Assembly (NCBI GenBank): GCA_026874595.1
Contig: JAPPUL010000089.1
Coordinates: forward strand, 709,001 to 773,000
Length of the DNA: 64,000 nt
Source: Sipunculus nudus
Lineage: Eukaryota > Annelida > Sipuncula > Golfingiida > Sipunculidae
Direction: 5' to 3'
Both the position numbers and the translations under genes were made by a program. Below, in pieces: positions 29,192 to 37,367 of this stretch. Under the pieces are notes generated by a model, which made no database searches, was not told where the DNA came from, and saw only the letters and a program-made list of their open reading frames with translations. Within the stretch, counting starts at the first letter, position 1. Each line of letters begins with the position of its first letter.

Positions 29192-30344
29192 CCTCCGCAT
29201 CAACGATGATAAAGCCACGGCGGATCAGCCACTCTTCCAGAATTTCGGCATCATCATCCCGTTTGAACTGAGCCCGGTTACCGGAACTGAGTGTGACGGT
29301 TCGCGGTGTTTTAGAATCAGAAAACTTGATCTGGAAGCTGGCTTTGCTCAATCGACCGCCGTTAGGAATGGTACGGTCTCGCTCTTCCAGTGAAGCAAAG
29401 ATATCCTCGGCTTTGCGGATCTCGATCTCTTTGTGTGTTCCGCCACGGAAGATCTGGAACTCCTTCAGGCGCACCCAATCAATCCCTTCAACATCATCAC
29501 AAAGGACGGAAGCCGAACCAGATTCCCGCAACGGCTCCAGCGTGAATTTGCTTTTGCCGTCGAAAAACTCACTGTCACCGAAAAGATGGAGGCCAAACTT
29601 GGTGCGGTACAGCTCCTTTTCACCCTTGGAGCGGGCGTTCATCCGAATCTCACCATTTTCCGGGCTGTAAACGAGCACGTCATATTTTTCCGGGCGATAG
29701 AACAGACTTTTGGATTCACCATCCTTGATGATCGATTCCCGGGTGAATGGCTCTCCATGCCGGACAAGGAACCAGACATAGTCCTATTTCACATAGATGA
29801 AAACCTTGGAAGCCCGGCCACGGCGTTTCTTGGCAAACCATTCATCCAGATCCGCTTCGAGGGCGGCCACGGTTTCTTCGCTCGGTTCTTCAAAATCCGG
29901 AATGGTTTCACGGGTGCATTTGAAATATTCAAATGAGCGCGGACGGAAAAGGAACTGCTCGGCATGAAGGCGTTCGATGATATTGCGGTCCTGTACCCAG
30001 ACCTGCAGAGCCAGGTCACCGTAAGCGGCATCTTCGGAAATGCTGACATCGATCTCGGTGTCGGCAATGGCCTCCTGTATCAGGTCGAAGCCTTCAGGTG
30101 TCGACATCTCGTTAATGTAATAGAGCGCTTCCGACATCTCAGGCGGTGTGCTGGTGTTCGGGTTGAGCAGCACGTTACTCATGACCGTGTAATCCAGTCC
30201 GTTTTCAGCGGCTGCCGATGGCAACTCTATCCCTCGCCCGGATAGGTATTCGGTGTAGGGCTCAAAAAATGTGATCAGATGGCTCCGGTCGATCTTCCGG
30301 AGCATTTCCGGCTTCGAAAAGCGGCGAAGGTTTAAAGTTGCCAT
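29178..30344 (-). pseudogene. Unrecognised island gene interrupted by one in-frame TAG
   Basis: One continuous minus-strand frame of about 388 codons is split by a TAG at 29,784-29,786. Upstream, 186 residues begin with ATLNLRRFSKPEMLRKI and include an acidic middle. Downstream the frame stays open with clearly coding sequence (basic then acidic, ending DAEDDGE). A CAG-to-TAG change would explain the stop. I recognise no family. It is transcribed toward the 28,118 gene and lies 49 bases beyond the 3' end of lexA on the same strand, so lexA may lead a three-gene transcript. Confidence 0.7.
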
Positions 30345-30393
30345 TAATTTCTCCTGTTTTTTTAGCTTATAGCTGTCCTTACATAGTGTTCTC

Positions 30394-31017
30394 TCAAATT
30401 CGTTTACGGCCCACCACTTTGCCGAGAATCCTCAGTTCATCTTCAGGTTTGACCCTGATCGGTTTCAGCCTCGGATTCTCCGGGACCAGCTCGATGAGCT
30501 CATTATCAATTTTCAGCCTTTTGACCGTGGCTTCATCGTCAAGCAAAGCAATAACGATATCACCGTCTTCGGCAATTGGCTGACGCCTCACAATGATCAG
30601 GTCGCCGTCATTGATTCCGGCATCGATCATACTGTCGCCCTGTGTGTACAGGGCAAAGCACTTACCTGATCCGACAACGGATGCTTCCACCAGAACCTCG
30701 CCCGTGATGTTCTCATGGGCAAAGATCGGATGACCGGCTGCAACCGTGCCGACAATCGGAACCGCCACAAGGGCGACCGCGTTTGTCTGAGGATGCTTGG
30801 TCACGGTCAGACCGCGAGCCTTACCTTCCTCTCTTTTCAAATAACCTTTGCGAACCAGCTGGTTGATCCGGTCATGCACGCTGGCATGACTGATTCCAAA
30901 TGTTTCGCTCATTTCCTTAACCGTCGGCGGATACCCTTTGGCTGAAACGTACCGGCATATCTCGTCAAGTGTTTCCTGCTGCAACGGCGTAATGTCGTCT
31001 TCTCTGTTTCTGCCCAT
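30394..31017 (-). CDS. lexA: LexA-type SOS repressor of the island
   Basis: A 207-residue LexA. It has an N-terminal winged helix (TPLQQETLDEICRYV, then GISHASVHDRINQL), an Ala-Gly self-cleavage site in VGTVAAGHPIF (about 92), the catalytic Ser in TQGDSMIDAG (about 130) and Lys in DEATVKRLK (about 167). Length is canonical. It is carried by the mobile segment and is GC-rich, unlike the host. A 16-bp palindrome sits about 60 bases upstream and may be its operator. It could couple island genes to DNA damage. Confidence 0.95.
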   Translation of the reverse strand: MGRNREDDITPLQQETLDEICRYVSAKGYPPTVKEMSETFGISHASVHDRINQLVRKGYLKREEGKARGLTVTKHPQTNAVALVAVPIVGTVAAGHPIFAHENITGEVLVEASVVGSGKCFALYTQGDSMIDAGINDGDLIIVRRQPIAEDGDIVIALLDDEATVKRLKIDNELIELVPENPRLKPIRVKPEDELRILGKVVGRKRI

Positions 31018-31074
31018 AGCGTCCTCCTTCCTTTAAAAGACAGAGAGCCCCAGTTTGGGCCGAATAACATACAA

Positions 31075-31090
31075 ATATAAGACCTTATAT
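31075..31090. promoter_or_regulatory. Candidate LexA operator (16-bp perfect palindrome)
   Basis: ATATAAGACCTTATAT is a perfect inverted repeat located about 60 bases upstream of the lexA start, between lexA and the divergent recombination module. LexA boxes differ among lineages, so assignment rests on position and symmetry. Confidence 0.5.
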
Positions 31091-31319
31091 CCATCAGGTC
31101 AAGAAATCTTATAAATAAAACTTCCGACGGATTGAAACCCCTCCCGGTAAGTAACCTCCGAAAGTTCCGAGGGTTCGTCTCGGACATGAGTTAGAAACCA
31201 GACAATTGGCCGGATGCCAGGCAGAGGCGGTTGTGGGTGCTGAAAAACGCGCATCCCAACCGCCTTTTGTTTTGGCACCCGCAACTTCCCACGTCGGCAC
31301 CGGCCCAACGGAGGCCCTT

Positions 31320-31583
31320 ATGCTTGATGTGGAATTAGCACCCGAGAACCCTTATTCAAACCAGTTGACCGACGCCCAATTGCCGGATGCTGAAGGCATT
31401 AACCCGGAGCAGCGGCTGGATGCCATTGCAGCCATTCTGGCCATTGCCGCCCTCAGGAGTCGGTATCGTAAGGCCAATAATGCCAATAACTTAAAGAATG
31501 TTGCAGATTCTTCCGGAACCTTCGGAGAAGGACTTGATTCTTCTGCGAGAAAGAGCGTCATTCATGACAACCGAGTCCTGTAA
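31320..31583 (+). CDS. Small protein upstream of DUF2924 (recombination module)
   Basis: An 87-residue protein with a helical centre (RLDAIAAILAIAALRSRYRK). I chose ATG 31,320 because GGAGG lies 5 bases upstream; an in-frame ATG at 31,206 would add 38 residues without family support. Small proteins of this type usually precede DUF2924 and a serine recombinase in proteobacterial prophages and islands. Its function is unknown. Confidence 0.6.
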   Translation: MLDVELAPENPYSNQLTDAQLPDAEGINPEQRLDAIAAILAIAALRSRYRKANNANNLKNVADSSGTFGEGLDSSARKSVIHDNRVL

Positions 31584-31603
31584 TCGAATATAAGGAGTTG
31601 AAA

Positions 31604-32110
31604 ATGAATGACTTAAAAAACAGAAAAACGGAGCCGACCAAAACCTCGGTGTTGAGGCAACTGGCAACGCTCCAGAGTATGAGCCTTGATCAGCTCAGAG
31701 AGAAATGGCTGGACCTTTATGGAACCGAACCACCCCAGTACAAGAAGCAGTTTCTGGTTAAACGGCTGGCGCACCGGATTCAGGAGCTCTTTTACGGCGG
31801 CCTGTCGGAGCAGGCCAAGTCCCACCTGAAGAAGGTTGCCGAGACTGACCCGGTGGCCACTGTCATCCGCAAGATCCCTGAGGAACGAAAATCACAGGAG
31901 GCCATCCTGCCGGGCACCCGATTTGTCCGGATCTGGAACGACCAGCGCTATGAGGTGATTGCCCGGGAAAGTGGCTTTGAATACGACGGCCGCATCTTCC
32001 GGTCGCTGAGCGCCATAGCGAGGGAAATCACAGGCACCCGATGGAACGGCAAGATCTTTTTCGGCCTGAAAAACAGTCACAGAAAAAAGGAAGGTGGTCC
32101 GAATGCTTAA
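31604..32110 (+). CDS. DUF2924 recombination-associated protein
   Basis: A 168-residue protein. The N-terminal half is helical ([34 protein letters not shown]); the C-terminal half has the DUF2924 signature [16 protein letters not shown], then [23 protein letters not shown]. Proteins of this family are encoded just before large serine recombinases of integrative elements. TAAGGAG precedes ATG 31,604 by 6 bases. It overlaps the next ORF by 8 bases. Confidence 0.85.
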   Translation: MNDLKNRKTEPTKTSVLRQLATLQSMSLDQLREKWLDLYGTEPPQYKKQFLVKRLAHRIQELFYGGLSEQAKSHLKKVAETDPVATVIRKIPEERKSQEAILPGTRFVRIWNDQRYEVIARESGFEYDGRIFRSLSAIAREITGTRWNGKIFFGLKNSHRKKEGGPNA

Positions 32111-32639
32111 CAATAACAACACTCAAAACGGCCAGCGCAAAACACTCCGCTGTGCCATCTATACCCGCAAAAGCCACGAGGAAGGTCTGGATCAGGAATT
32201 CAATTCACTCGACGCCCAGAGGGAGGCCGGTGAAGCCTACATCGAAAGTCAGAAGTTGCAGGGATGGAAAGCCATCCCTTACCGATATGATGACGGCGGC
32301 TTTTCAGGCGGCACCATGGAACGTCCGGCACTGCAGAGACTGCTGGCGGATATCGATGCCGGTAAAATCGATGTCATCGTCGTTTACAATACCGTCATCA
32401 AGGGGAATAAGCCGCTGTCGCTGCGTTACAGCCGCAAACACCGGGCAGTGCTCTATGCCTCGGAGCCGGAATACATCGAAGCCGCTCTGGATGATCTCCG
32501 TGGCTGGCGAGAGCTGGAAATTCCGCCGCTTACCACGCTGACCTTCCGCCATGAAGCCCTCAAGGAGTGGCAGAGCCATCCCTTTAGATTTGTCTGTCAG
32601 GAACGTAAAGGAACCTTACCCGAAGGAGTGAAAGCATGA
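32103..32639 (+). pseudogene. Chimeric ORF: serine recombinase N-terminus joined to glutamine-amidotransferase-like C-terminus
   Basis: Residues about 12-95 are the start of a large serine recombinase: [20 protein letters not shown] with the catalytic Ser, then [17 protein letters not shown] and KIDVIVVYN. The usual continuation VDRLTRS is missing. From about residue 96 the sequence ([13 protein letters not shown], then [11 protein letters not shown], ending GTLPEGV) resembles the C-terminus of a class II glutamine amidotransferase. The junction is in frame. I infer a deletion that removed most of the integrase and the start of the amidotransferase gene. The product cannot be a working integrase. 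Confidence 0.75.
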
Positions 32640-33130
32640 AAAATAACGACAACCATCTCCGGCTTTTTGTCTATGGAACCCTGAAAAAGGGATTCTGGAA
32701 TTTTGACCGATTCTGCACCCGGGCTATCAGCATCGAACCCGCCACTACGTGCGGCAGGCTCTACCAGCTACCAGCGGGATTCCCGGCTTTGGAAGTCCCG
32801 GAGAGCTCAATAATGGCCACCGGCACCGCTGATCCGTTGGCCGATACCCAAACCCAGAACACCATCGAGCTACCTGAAAATGCCATGCCCCGCCCGGAAG
32901 GCGACTGGGATCTGGTCCACGGGGAGTTGATGACCTTCGCCAATCCCGGCTTCGACCTGCCGCCCATCGACCGGCTGGAGGCATTCGACCCGAATGGCCG
33001 CTGTGTTTATACGCGGGTTCTGGTGGCGGTAGAGTCGAACGACTTGATCCGGCCCGTTTGGCTATACAATTACAAGCTCGGCCATAATATGGAGAGGATC
33101 GCCTCTGGACGCTGGTATCCAGCAGAATAG
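32636..33130 (+). CDS. Gamma-glutamylcyclotransferase-like (AIG2/GGCT fold) protein
   Basis: A 164-residue GGCT-fold protein. It starts [17 protein letters not shown], the conserved YGTLxxG substrate loop, followed by [17 protein letters not shown] and [24 protein letters not shown], the last containing the usual catalytic acidic region. It overlaps the preceding ORF by 4 bases (ATGA). A class II amidotransferase remnant lies just upstream, so the two may have formed a gamma-glutamyl metabolism pair. A decayed copy occurs at 10,680-10,867. The substrate is unknown. Confidence 0.85.
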   Translation: MKNNDNHLRLFVYGTLKKGFWNFDRFCTRAISIEPATTCGRLYQLPAGFPALEVPESSIMATGTADPLADTQTQNTIELPENAMPRPEGDWDLVHGELMTFANPGFDLPPIDRLEAFDPNGRCVYTRVLVAVESNDLIRPVWLYNYKLGHNMERIASGRWYPAE

Positions 33131-33161
33131 AATGAAATCGGCTTAAATCGGCAAAGAATAT

Positions 33162-33190
33162 TTGACATCAGGCGTTCATCTCAGTATATT
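33162..33190 (+). promoter_or_regulatory. Sigma-70-type promoter of the segment-3 defence operon
   Basis: TTGACA (33,162-33,167), a 17-base spacer and TATATT (33,185-33,190) match the consensus closely. The HTH gene starts about 100 bases downstream. It is the only strong promoter I see before the long run of co-directional genes ending at 52,288. Confidence 0.75.
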
Positions 33191-33292
33191 TTCAAGGTAA
33201 ATTAAACTGGGAGTGTTGTCTTTGCAGCATTCCTTAACTGCCTCTGTTGAGGTCATGGCAAAAAGCAATAGCCCCCAAGAGGAGTATGAGAC

Positions 33293-33508
33293 ATGGCAGA
33301 AATAGATGATCGCTGGTTGTCAGTGGACGAAATATGCAAGTACCTTGGGATCGGTAAGGACACCGTCTACAAGTGGATCGATAAGCACGGGATGCCCGCT
33401 CATCGAATGGGACGCCTGTGGAAATTCAAAAAAGATCAGGTAGACGCATGGGTGGAAGCCGGTGGCGCAAGCACCACACAAGACAATTCGGAAGATGAAA
33501 ACAATTAA
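33293..33508 (+). CDS. Excisionase-family HTH protein
   Basis: A 71-residue MerR/excisionase-type HTH (HTH_17): WLSVDEICKYLGIGKDTVYKWI followed by the wing RMGRLWKFKKDQVDAWV, then an acidic tail. Such proteins commonly lead type I RM operons and may act as a regulator rather than an excisionase. GAGGAG precedes the ATG, and hsdM begins 21 bases after its stop. A broken homologue precedes the segment-2 operon at 11,048. Confidence 0.88.
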   Translation: MAEIDDRWLSVDEICKYLGIGKDTVYKWIDKHGMPAHRMGRLWKFKKDQVDAWVEAGGASTTQDNSEDENN

Positions 33509-33529
33509 CCGACCTGTTGAGGATTTATA

Positions 33530-35101
33530 ATGGCGAAGAAAGCGACTAATAACAAAAAACAAAAGAGTCTTGAAGAAACCCTCTGGGATTCTGCGAATAA
33601 GCTGCGCGGCAGTGTTGAACCATCAGAATACAAGCATGTGGTGCTGAGCCTGATCTTTCTGAAATTCGCCAGTGAAAAGTTTGAACCCCGACGTCAAGAG
33701 CTTAAAGACGAGGGGCACAAAGACTATCTGGAAATGGTAGAATTCTACACCATGAAAAATGTCTTTTATCTCCCGCAAGAGTCCAGATGGAGCTATATCA
33801 AAAAGCATGCGAAACAGAGTGATATAGCGATTAAATTAGATACGGCGCTTCATTCTGCAGAAAAATCGAACAAGGCTTTGGAAGGTGCGCTTCCTGACAA
33901 CTATTTCTCTCGTCTAAATCTTGATGTCAGCAAGCTCGCCGCTCTCATCGACACCATCAACAATATCCATACTCTAAAAGATAAGGAGCAGGATATTGTT
34001 GGAAGAATCTACGAATATTTCCTAAGCAAGTTCGCTATTGCTGAAGGCAAAGGCAAAGGCGAATTCTACACGCCGAAAAGTATTGTTAATCTGATCGCTG
34101 AAATTATCGAGCCCTATAAGGGGAAGATTTACGACCCTTGCTGCGGTTCGGGCGGCATGTTCGTTCAGTCCCTGAAATTTGTAGAAGCCCATCAGGGCAA
34201 CACCAAAAACATTTCAATCTACGGTCAGGAATACACTGGCACCACCTACAAGCTGGCCAAGATGAATCTTGCCATTCGTGGTATTTCCGCAAATCTTGGT
34301 GAATTTGCCGCAAACACCTTCTCCCGAGACCAGCATAAAGACCTAAAAGCTGATTACATCATGGCCAATCCGTCTTTCAACCAAAAGGACTGGCGGGCAT
34401 CCGATGAATTAACAGATGATCCACGCTGGGCGGGGTACGATGTTCCACCAGTTAGTAATGCCAATTATGGTTGGATTCTGCATATGGCTTCAAAGTTATC
34501 AGAAAACGGCGTGGCCGGATTCATTCTGGCAAACGGCGCTCTTTCTGGCGGTGGTGAAGAGTATAAAATCCGCAAGAAAATGATAGAGAACGATCTTGTA
34601 GAGGCAATTATTGTTCTGCCGCGGAACATGTTCTACACCACTGATATCAGCGTAACAATCTGGATTTTAAATAAGAATAAAACCAAGCGACAAATTAACC
34701 TCAATGGCCTGAGCAAAGACTATCGCGACCGTTCCGGAGAGATCCTATTTATTGATTTGCGACGCTGGGGCAATGAATACGAAAAGAAATTTGCTCATAT
34801 AACACCGGAAGACATTACAAAAATAGCTCAAAACATTCATGCTTGGCAGCAAGAAGGTCATGAAGGCTGTTATAAAAATGTACCGGAATACTGCTATTCA
34901 GCAAGCGCTGATGAGATTAGAGAAAATGATTATTCATTGGTCCCAAGCAAGTACATTGAGTTCGTTGATAAAGATAGTGGTGTAGATTTCGATAACGAAA
35001 TGAAGCGCATTCAGAAGACCTTTCAGTCCATTCTCAAAGAAGAGGCAGAATCACAGGATGAATTGAAGAAGGCATTTAAGGGATTGGGTTATGAAATCTA
35101 A
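33530..35101 (+). CDS. hsdM: Type I RM methyltransferase subunit HsdM
   Basis: A 523-residue N6-adenine methyltransferase subunit. The N-terminal helical domain begins LEETLWDSANKLRGSVEPSEYKHVVL. SAM motif I is YDPCCGSGGMFVQS (about 200), and motif IV is ADYIMANPSFNQKDW (about 282). The family usually has NPPF, so Pro to Ser is a slight variation at the catalytic motif. The C-terminal region supports HsdS contact. It overlaps hsdS by 11 bases. It is GC-rich, like the rest of segment 3. Confidence 0.95.
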   Translation: MAKKATNNKKQKSLEETLWDSANKLRGSVEPSEYKHVVLSLIFLKFASEKFEPRRQELKDEGHKDYLEMVEFYTMKNVFYLPQESRWSYIKKHAKQSDIAIKLDTALHSAEKSNKALEGALPDNYFSRLNLDVSKLAALIDTINNIHTLKDKEQDIVGRIYEYFLSKFAIAEGKGKGEFYTPKSIVNLIAEIIEPYKGKIYDPCCGSGGMFVQSLKFVEAHQGNTKNISIYGQEYTGTTYKLAKMNLAIRGISANLGEFAANTFSRDQHKDLKADYIMANPSFNQKDWRASDELTDDPRWAGYDVPPVSNANYGWILHMASKLSENGVAGFILANGALSGGGEEYKIRKKMIENDLVEAIIVLPRNMFYTTDISVTIWILNKNKTKRQINLNGLSKDYRDRSGEILFIDLRRWGNEYEKKFAHITPEDITKIAQNIHAWQQEGHEGCYKNVPEYCYSASADEIRENDYSLVPSKYIEFVDKDSGVDFDNEMKRIQKTFQSILKEEAESQDELKKAFKGLGYEI

Positions 35102-36245
35102 CTTTAAGAGACTCGGCGATTATATACATCTCGTTGACTCAAGAAATGATGAAAGCGCAATAGGCGCAGACAGGCTCCTTGGGATCAATATCAATAAAGA
35201 ATTCATGCCATCAGTTGCCAATGTATCTGGGACTGATTTGAGCCGTTACAAGGTTGTTTCAAAAGGCCGGTTTGTGTACAGCGCTATGCAGACAGGACGT
35301 GATGAATGTATCCGGGTTGCACTGTTTGACCAAGAGATCCCCGCTATTATATCGCCCGCATATTTAACTTTTGAAGTTGATCAAGAACAGGTGTTTCCTG
35401 AGTACTTGATGATGTGGTTTAAGCGCCCAGAATCGGACCGTTATGGCTGGTTTATCAGCGACAGCAGTGTTCGAGCAAGCCTCGACTGGGATCGCTTTTG
35501 CGATATCGAAATTCCTTTACCAAGCTTAGATGAGCAACGCAAATATGTGGCGTTGTATAAATCTCTCAAAAAAAACCAGCAATCTTATGAAAGAACACTA
35601 GATGATCTTCAGCTTATCTGTGACACGTTTATGGATGCGATGAAAGACCGGTATGCTCATCAAACACTCGAGCCATATATCCGACAATCAGATGAAAGGA
35701 ATCAGGATTTATCTTGTGACAACTTAAGGGCGATTAGTGTTTCTAAAAAATTCATGGAAACCAAGTCAGACAAAACCAAGCTTAATCTTGCTAATTTTAA
35801 AACAATAACCCCGAGGCAGTTTGGTTATGTGACAGTGACATCTCGGAATGGAGATAAAATATCTATAGCTCTTTTAGAGGAAGAAATATGTATTGTTTCC
35901 AGTACCTATTGTGTTTTCGAAGTTGTTGATAAATCAGAGCTACTCCCTGAGTTTTTATTTCTCTGGTTTAAAAGGGCGGAATTTGACCGCTATGCCCGCT
36001 ATCATTCATGGGGAAGTGCACGGGAGACTTTTGATTGGGGCGACATGTGTAATGTAAAGCTCCCCATACCTCCCCTTGAGGTTCAAGAAAGCATTGTTGC
36101 CATACACCATACGCTTGAGACGCGTAAACGCCTAAATACTGAGCTGAAAGATCAACTTCAGAATTTATGCCCGATCCTGATGCGAGGTGTCGTTGAGAAA
36201 CTTTCCGGGAATAAAAATGATGAGGTTCTGGAGTCTGCCTTATGA
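35091..36245 (+). CDS. hsdS: Type I RM specificity subunit HsdS
   Basis: A 384-residue HsdS with two target-recognition domains (about 1-150 and 195-345), each followed by a conserved helix (LPSLDEQRKYVALYKSL and LPIPPLEVQESIVAIHHTL). The halves share a repeated pattern (PEYLMMWFKRPESDRYGW and PEFLFLWFKRAEFDRYAR), showing internal duplication. The two TRDs determine a bipartite target that cannot be read from sequence. Its TGA stop overlaps the ATG of a 46-residue ORF. Confidence 0.93.
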   Translation: MKSNFKRLGDYIHLVDSRNDESAIGADRLLGININKEFMPSVANVSGTDLSRYKVVSKGRFVYSAMQTGRDECIRVALFDQEIPAIISPAYLTFEVDQEQVFPEYLMMWFKRPESDRYGWFISDSSVRASLDWDRFCDIEIPLPSLDEQRKYVALYKSLKKNQQSYERTLDDLQLICDTFMDAMKDRYAHQTLEPYIRQSDERNQDLSCDNLRAISVSKKFMETKSDKTKLNLANFKTITPRQFGYVTVTSRNGDKISIALLEEEICIVSSTYCVFEVVDKSELLPEFLFLWFKRAEFDRYARYHSWGSARETFDWGDMCNVKLPIPPLEVQESIVAIHHTLETRKRLNTELKDQLQNLCPILMRGVVEKLSGNKNDEVLESAL

Positions 36246-36382
36246 CCATCGCCGCCGGAACCATCAATTACCAATTAGGAACCGCACCGGTAACCGGATG
36301 CGGCTTCTCTTATTCTGCCGATGAGCTCGACACTGCATTGTCCGGCTCTGTTGCAGGTTATGGGTGGGAGGTTGGGTTATGA
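36242..36382 (+). CDS. 46-residue ORF coupled to both neighbours
   Basis: The ATG at 36,242 overlaps the hsdS stop as ATGA, and its TGA at 36,380 overlaps the ATG of the HNH gene as ATGA. The protein (starting MTIAAGTINYQLGTAPVTGC) is Gly/Ala/Thr-rich with no membrane segment and no family I know. Four-base overlaps at both ends favour a translated gene over a spacer, but composition alone does not prove it. Confidence 0.5.
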   Translation: MTIAAGTINYQLGTAPVTGCGFSYSADELDTALSGSVAGYGWEVGL

Positions 36383-37143
36383 GTGCCAGCTATCCAACTA
36401 AAATATTTCTTGCGATGAAGAGCGGGAATGTTTGTGCGTTTAAGGACTGCCGTAAAGCACTGACCTCGGATGGAGTGAACTCCAATCCTGCCGTTATTGG
36501 TGAGGCAGCTCATATTTATGGTGAAAGCCCGGGGACAAAAACAAAGCCAGCTTCCGCCCGCTATCGATCAGACATGACAGATGAACAGAGAAATCACTAC
36601 GATAATCTGATTTATTTATGCCCTTCCTGCCATACGAAGATAGATAAGCAGGAAGCCGATTATTCCGCAGAGCTTCTGTTCTCTTTAAAAAAAGAACACG
36701 AATCATGGGTCTCGGAACAACTTGACCAAGGTATGTCCGAAGTCTCCTTTGCAGAATTGGAGATTGCAGCAAAAGCATTGGCATCTGGGAAGCACTCTTC
36801 AAATGGTGATGGCTTCGAGGTAATCCCTCCGGAAGAGAAAATCAATAAAAATGGACTGTCGGATACTGTTCGCTCTGATATCGCAATGGGGTTGAGCAAA
36901 AGTCATGAGGTAGAACGCTTTCTGGCAAACATGGCCACAAATGTTGATGAAGAGTTTCCAGAAAGGCTAAAAAGTGGGTTCAAAACAAAGTATCTCGAAC
37001 TAAAGGAAACTTTGTCTGGGGATGAGCTTTTTATGTCATTGCTCGAATTTGCGCAAGCCGGGCAAAAAGGATTCAGGCAACAGGCTGCCGGTCTGGCCAT
37101 ATTAAGTCACCTCTTCCATTTATGTGAGGTGTTTGAAAAATGA
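36379..37143 (+). CDS. HNH endonuclease, probable ABC-3C effector
   Basis: A 254-residue protein from ATG 36,379 (an in-frame GTG at 36,364 is possible). The N-terminal HNH domain shows CAFKDC, GEAAHIYG, then NLIYLCPSCHTKID, giving paired CxxC ligands and the catalytic His. The C-terminal half (about 160-254) is helical, as in the C-terminal domains of ABC-three-component effectors. The next two genes are the ABC-3C middle component and ATPase, each overlapping by 4 bases. Cleavage of DNA on activation is inferred from the family. Confidence 0.82.
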   Translation: MSASYPTKIFLAMKSGNVCAFKDCRKALTSDGVNSNPAVIGEAAHIYGESPGTKTKPASARYRSDMTDEQRNHYDNLIYLCPSCHTKIDKQEADYSAELLFSLKKEHESWVSEQLDQGMSEVSFAELEIAAKALASGKHSSNGDGFEVIPPEEKINKNGLSDTVRSDIAMGLSKSHEVERFLANMATNVDEEFPERLKSGFKTKYLELKETLSGDELFMSLLEFAQAGQKGFRQQAAGLAILSHLFHLCEVFEK

Positions 37144-37367
37144 TTATGCCATCAAAATACCTACGTGAAGATGAGGCGTTAATTGGAGTAAGCGCGACAT
37201 TGCTTCCGCTTGTTGAAAAGTCTGGCAATTTATCTGCACTCTGGGAGTCGGCCAAGAAGATCGATGCCATTGGTAATTTTGAGCGGTTCATTCTCGCTTT
37301 GGATTTGTTGTACCTGCTGGGCCTTGTTGATTTGCATAATAATGAAATAGTGAGGGTGCAGGTATGA
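37140..37367 (+). CDS. ABC-3C middle component (MC6-like)
   Basis: A 75-residue helical protein (KYLREDEALIGVSATLL, then FERFILALDLLYLLGLVDL and NNEIVRV) that fits the small winged-helix middle component of ABC-three-component systems. It overlaps both neighbours by 4 bases (ATGA). Its expected role is to bridge the ATPase and the nuclease effector. Confidence 0.78.
   Translation: MIMPSKYLREDEALIGVSATLLPLVEKSGNLSALWESAKKIDAIGNFERFILALDLLYLLGLVDLHNNEIVRVQV

Noticed and set aside
33293-33508. True excisionase of the element
   Set aside because: HTH_17 proteins of this kind commonly head type I RM operons, and there is no integrase partner, so a regulator is the better call.
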